Assembly (NCBI RefSeq): GCF_011045125.1
Contig: NZ_JAAKZF010000032.1
Location: forward strand, 1 to 64,000
Direction: 5' to 3'
Source: Allomesorhizobium camelthorni
GTDB taxonomy: Bacteria; Pseudomonadota; Alphaproteobacteria; Rhizobiales; Rhizobiaceae
Length of the DNA: 64,000 bases
Shown here: positions 60,965 through 64,000 of the stretch, piece by piece
Numbering within the stretch: the first letter of the stretch is position 1
How the letters are laid out: each line of letters begins with the position of its first letter
Notes under the pieces: model-generated
What the model saw: the letters and a program-made list of their open reading frames with translations, nothing else
What the model was told of the DNA's origin: nothing
Databases searched by the model: none
Position numbers and translations under genes: made by a program

Positions 60965-61070
60965 ACCAAAACCACCACGCTCATCTGACTTCGCCTTGCC
61001 CTTCTGGTTTCAGGCTGACGCCATGAAAACCAGAAGCGCGGCGAAGTCAGATGAGCGTGGTGGTTTTGGT
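60965..61070. repeat. large perfect inverted repeat (31-base arms)
   Basis: Arms at 60965-60995 and 61040-61070 are exact complements; inside, 61001-61010 and 61027-61036 pair again (CTTCTGGTTT / AAACCAGAAG), so almost the whole 106 bases folds into one stem. No protein frame here is credible. It lies between two divergent units, 114 bases before the recombinase operon: possibly a recombination site, operator or end of a small element. Confidence 0.75.
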
Positions 61071-61183
61071 AGGTAGGTTTGAGAAGTTTAGCGTTTTTTC
61101 GGGTCGAAAATAGACGGCCAGAATTCGACTTCCGGCATTTACTGCCGTCTATGGTGTTGCCGCCATTTCGGTACGATGAGCGG

Positions 61184-61345
61184 ATGCAAAACGAAAAAGA
61201 CAAACTACCACCCGAGCTGGAACGGTACCTGGCGCTTTGCCAACGTGTCTATGAACGTATGGAGCGCGAGGGTTCTTGGCCTTGGAGTGATTCGCCAGAT
61301 TTTGAGAATGTGGTAGAGTCAAGGGATAATCAAAATGACTTATGA
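61184..61345 (+). CDS. small acidic protein coupled to the recombinase
   Basis: A 53-residue protein (MQNEKDKLPPELERYLALCQ...), acidic and helical, whose stop overlaps the recombinase start by ATGA. Similar tiny ORFs ('LCQRVYERMEREGSWPW') accompany serine recombinases in other mobile elements, in my memory including those of Patescibacteria. Perhaps a recombination directionality factor; untested. Confidence 0.6.
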   Translation: MQNEKDKLPPELERYLALCQRVYERMEREGSWPWSDSPDFENVVESRDNQNDL

Positions 61346-62949
61346 AAAAATGTTTTGGCTACGTGCGTGTCTCCACCGTCAAGCAGGGCGAGGGGGTGTC
61401 GCTGCAAGCCCAGCGTGAAGCCATCGAACGGTTCGCCACCGGGAACAACATCATCATCATCAAGTGGTTTGAAGAGAAGGAAACGGCCGCCAAATCCGGC
61501 CGTCCGGTCTTCAATGCTATGATCCGGCTCTTGAAGCAGCGCCGAGCTGATGGGGTGGTGATGCATAAGATAGACCGGAGTGCTCGCAACTTCGCTGACT
61601 GGGCGAAGATTGGTGACTTGGCCGACACCGGCATTGACGTTCATTTCGCTACCGAGAGCTTGGACTTTCGTTCGCGTGGTGGTCGGCTGGCGGCCGACAT
61701 TCAAGCTGTCATCGCCGCTGACTACATCCGCAACCTACGGGAAGAGATCAAGAAAGGTATCTACGGACGCCTCAAGCAAGGTCTGTATCCGTTCGGGGCA
61801 CCAATCGGTTATCTGGACCAAGGTAGTGGCAAGCCGAAGATACCGGATCCAGTACGCGCACCGTTCATTCGTCAGGCTTTTGAACTATACGCCAGTGGCC
61901 AGCATTCCCTACGCAGTCTCCTTATGGAATTGAAGCGGTTGGGTTTGCGTAACCAGTCCGGCCGACCACTCTCCAAGGGCGGGCTGGAAACCATCCTCGA
62001 CAACCCTTTCTATTGTGGCCTCATCCGCATCCGCAAGAACGGCGAAACCTACCAAGGTATTCACCAGCCGTTGCTATCGGTGCAGTTGTTTAAGGCTGTA
62101 CAGGAAATCAAAGCTGGCAAGTCCGGAAAGAAAGTAACGCGACACAACCACCTCTACCGAGGTTTGTTTCGCTGTCATCACTGTGACTCGGCAATGACCC
62201 CCGAGCGGCAAAAAGGTCACGTGTATTACCGCTGTCAGCAGCGAGAATGCGCGACCAAGTGCGTGAGAGAGGAAGTGTTGGAGACGGCGGTGGAGTCGGC
62301 ACTTTCGTGCTTTCGAATATCCGACGAGGAAGAAAAGACGCTGTTACAAGCCTTTGAATCGTGGTGGAAAGCTCGCCAACAAACTGGCACCATCAGCACC
62401 ATCAAGATGCAGTTGGGGCATATCAATGCTCGTATTGATAGATTAACCGAAACACTGGTTGATGGTCACATCGACCACAACACCTATAACCAACACAAAG
62501 AAAAACTACTACTAGAGAAACTGCAAGCTGAAGAGAAGTTAGTTATTGAGCGGAAAAAGAATGGAAAATCTTCCAACCTCCAAAGATTTCTCGAACTGAT
62601 AAAAAGCCTTGCAAACAGCTATATTTCTTTAAATCCAACAGAAAAACGCGAGATGGTTCAAATCACCACCTCGAACCGCACGGTAGCTGGAAAAAGCGTA
62701 GTAGTTGAGCCGTCAAATTGGCTACTGATGACGGAAAATGCCATTGCTGGCCTGATTGGTGCTCCATATCGCCCCACTTCTCGAAGGCTACCGGAGTTGC
62801 GAGATGAGAACATCGAGAGATTAGTACAACTTGCTCAATCCGATGAGTTTGCGCGATTTAGTATAATATTAAATAGTCGGTTTCCTCGTTCAAATAGCAC
62901 CACCAATAATCGCGCCATTACTGATATTGATACAACGAAAAACAAATAA
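61342..62949 (+). CDS. large serine recombinase
   Basis: A 535-residue serine integrase/resolvase. The N-terminal catalytic domain has 'KKCFGYVRVSTVKQGEG' with nucleophile S11, 'RRADGVVMHKIDRSARNFAD' and 'TEIDVHF'-like 'TGIDVHFATESLDFRSRGGR'. The recombinase domain follows ('GAPIGYLDQGSGKPKIPDP', 'FELYASGQHSLRSLLMELKR', 'ILDNPFYCGLIRIRKNGETY'), then a zinc ribbon at about 275-305 ('FRCHHCDSAMTPE', 'YYRCQQRECATKCV') and a coiled coil. Complete and probably active. GC falls steeply from about 62500 on. Confidence 0.9.
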   Translation: MKKCFGYVRVSTVKQGEGVSLQAQREAIERFATGNNIIIIKWFEEKETAAKSGRPVFNAMIRLLKQRRADGVVMHKIDRSARNFADWAKIGDLADTGIDVHFATESLDFRSRGGRLAADIQAVIAADYIRNLREEIKKGIYGRLKQGLYPFGAPIGYLDQGSGKPKIPDPVRAPFIRQAFELYASGQHSLRSLLMELKRLGLRNQSGRPLSKGGLETILDNPFYCGLIRIRKNGETYQGIHQPLLSVQLFKAVQEIKAGKSGKKVTRHNHLYRGLFRCHHCDSAMTPERQKGHVYYRCQQRECATKCVREEVLETAVESALSCFRISDEEEKTLLQAFESWWKARQQTGTISTIKMQLGHINARIDRLTETLVDGHIDHNTYNQHKEKLLLEKLQAEEKLVIERKKNGKSSNLQRFLELIKSLANSYISLNPTEKREMVQITTSNRTVAGKSVVVEPSNWLLMTENAIAGLIGAPYRPTSRRLPELRDENIERLVQLAQSDEFARFSIILNSRFPRSNSTTNNRAITDIDTTKNK

Positions 62950-63165
62950 ACAATTGAGCTACATACCCACAAAGTTTTCTTAATCTCTTCTTAATCTTTT
63001 CTTTAACTTTCCTTAATGTCCACTGTGGTATAACTTGTTATCCACAAATAAATTAAGTATTTGTGTGTCAATATTATAAGTATAAGAAATCCTTATCATA
63101 ATCAATGAACCAATATTAAAATAATCAAGAATTAACAACTAAGTGTTCTTGCAGTGAATTAACTT
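62950..63165. other. AT-rich intergenic with a DnaA-box-like site and direct repeats
   Basis: TTATCCACA at 63038-63046 equals a consensus DnaA box and forms an imperfect inverted repeat with TGTGGTATAA just before it. Upstream, TTCTTAATCT-type units repeat (about 62979-63020), which could be a response-regulator binding site or an easily melted region. No gene seen. Confidence 0.4.
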
Positions 63166-63888
63166 ATGCAACCCATACCAAACCTACACAACAAACTATT
63201 AATTCTAGCTATAACAGTTATTGCTGTAGCAATAATAGTTTCTGTTTATCTTTTGTGTGTTCAAGAGATTGGAAACAAAAATTTGCAGAATCAAGTTTTA
63301 TCAACTAATCAAAGTAATGAAGAGTTAGACACGAAGGTACACATTGAAGATTCAAATATTAAAGCAGGGACAGTGGAAGAGAGTGTAGATACGTCAAATT
63401 GGCAAACATACAGGAACGAAGAAGCTGGTTTTGAGTTTAAATACCCCAAGGAATGGAGTACTAGAGACATTAAGCCATACAGATCAACAAGATACATCAT
63501 GGAAGAAGAGTTTCTAGTTTTAGATCCTGTAGTTAGTTTTCTCTCACCTAAAGAACTAGAGATAATCAACTCTCCAAATTACACAGATCAACCCGTAGGC
63601 TTCTTTATTACCGTGAGAAAAGTCAATGACATCAGTTTGGAGAAGTGGACTAAACAATACTACGATGGAAACCAACCTTGGTATGACGGTCCAGTAACTC
63701 ATATGGATACCAAATTTCACTCAATACATAACACGTATTCAGCTAATGTGTCTGGATTAGGCGATGGTATATATTCGACTCATATAGAGCTTAATAATGG
63801 CTATCTTTTGACCGTGGATACACCATTAAGAGGATACCATGAAGGTGATATTTTAAAGGGAGTTATTAGTACACTAATAGTTTATTAA
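63166..63888 (+). CDS. hypothetical membrane-anchored protein
   Basis: A 240-residue protein with an N-terminal membrane helix (LLILAITVIAVAIIVSVYLL) and an outer domain starting 'WQTYRNEEAGFEFKYPKEWS', the PsbP-like motif common in small lipoproteins of Gram-positive and candidate-phyla bacteria. Strong A+T bias, unlike anything left of 62 kb. No functional assignment. Confidence 0.6.
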   Translation: MQPIPNLHNKLLILAITVIAVAIIVSVYLLCVQEIGNKNLQNQVLSTNQSNEELDTKVHIEDSNIKAGTVEESVDTSNWQTYRNEEAGFEFKYPKEWSTRDIKPYRSTRYIMEEEFLVLDPVVSFLSPKELEIINSPNYTDQPVGFFITVRKVNDISLEKWTKQYYDGNQPWYDGPVTHMDTKFHSIHNTYSANVSGLGDGIYSTHIELNNGYLLTVDTPLRGYHEGDILKGVISTLIVY

Positions 63889-63908
63889 TTATTAACATCA
63901 AATTAAAC

Positions 63909-64000
63909 ATGAAATTAATCAAATCCACAGCAGTATTATTCGCGATACTCATCTTTATTTCATCCACAAACATAACATTAGCCCAGCAAGACAATTCAAG
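63909..64000 (+). CDS. secreted protein, partial (cut by window end)
   Basis: The frame starts MKLIKSTAVLFAILIFISST and continues to '...LAQQDNS' at the window edge: a typical signal peptide with AXA-like cleavage. AT-rich like the preceding gene. The product cannot be identified. Confidence 0.45.
   Translation, partial: MKLIKSTAVLFAILIFISSTNITLAQQDNS

Overview
The window looks like accessory DNA of an alphaproteobacterium, most likely a member of the Rhizobiaceae or a close relative. The pointers are a Rhizobium-type porin (48.8 kb), a 3' fragment of a Rhizobiales-type tRNA-Phe (41.2 kb), NMT1/SsuA-type ABC transporters, and high GC with alphaproteobacterial codon use over the first 41 kb. 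Three IS110-family elements, several gene remnants, a tyrosine integrase with an att site, a serine recombinase and abrupt changes of base composition mark it as mosaic, mobile-element-rich DNA.

Left part (1-12.5 kb): two IS110 elements, one of which splits a serine beta-lactamase-like gene whose two halves are both still visible. Next comes a two-gene unit that I regard as the best candidate for an undescribed system: a 2190-residue protein with an N-terminal QxK-type nuclease-like domain, a STAND-type P-loop ATPase and a very long C-terminal sensor-like region, followed 7 bases later by a HEPN-domain protein. This is the general build of anti-phage Avs/STAND systems, but the HEPN partner is unusual.

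Metabolic part (13.3-32.3 kb): two SDR oxidoreductases opposite a LysR regulator, then a carboxylic-acid catabolic island centred on a MarR regulator. Leftward from it run citryl-CoA lyase-like, RidA, acyl-CoA dehydrogenase, acyl-CoA ligase, thioesterase, enoyl-CoA hydratase and GST genes. Rightward run a complete ABC importer, a second CoA ligase, a second enoyl-CoA hydratase, a second GST, and a second ABC importer ending in a terminator. Together they suggest uptake, CoA activation and beta-oxidation-like breakdown of an unidentified acid.

Middle (32.4-41.3 kb): a sugar-permease remnant, a third IS110 that has removed the N-terminal half of a large SF1 helicase-nuclease (defence-type), a small coupled ORF, a GGDEF-EAL protein, and a DUF4102-type integrase beside a tRNA-Phe 3' fragment flanked on both sides by short direct repeats that look like integrase arm sites.

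Right part (41.4-63 kb): a lower-GC mobile region. It opens with about 630 bases packed with perfect and nested inverted repeats. A conjugation-like set follows (membrane proteins, a VirD4/TraG-like ATPase, a replication-relaxation protein, an XRE repressor), then a duplicated module carrying a DUF2384-like gene, the porin, a two-partner secretion pair whose exoprotein ends in a degenerate M23 peptidase domain, an operon of small lipoproteins around a nucleoside-hydrolase-like protein, an XRE/RNase H-like pair, and a serine recombinase. Four copies of one extended promoter box link several of these units. The last kilobase is very AT-rich and of unrelated character. It may be a different replicon, an element boundary, or an assembly join.
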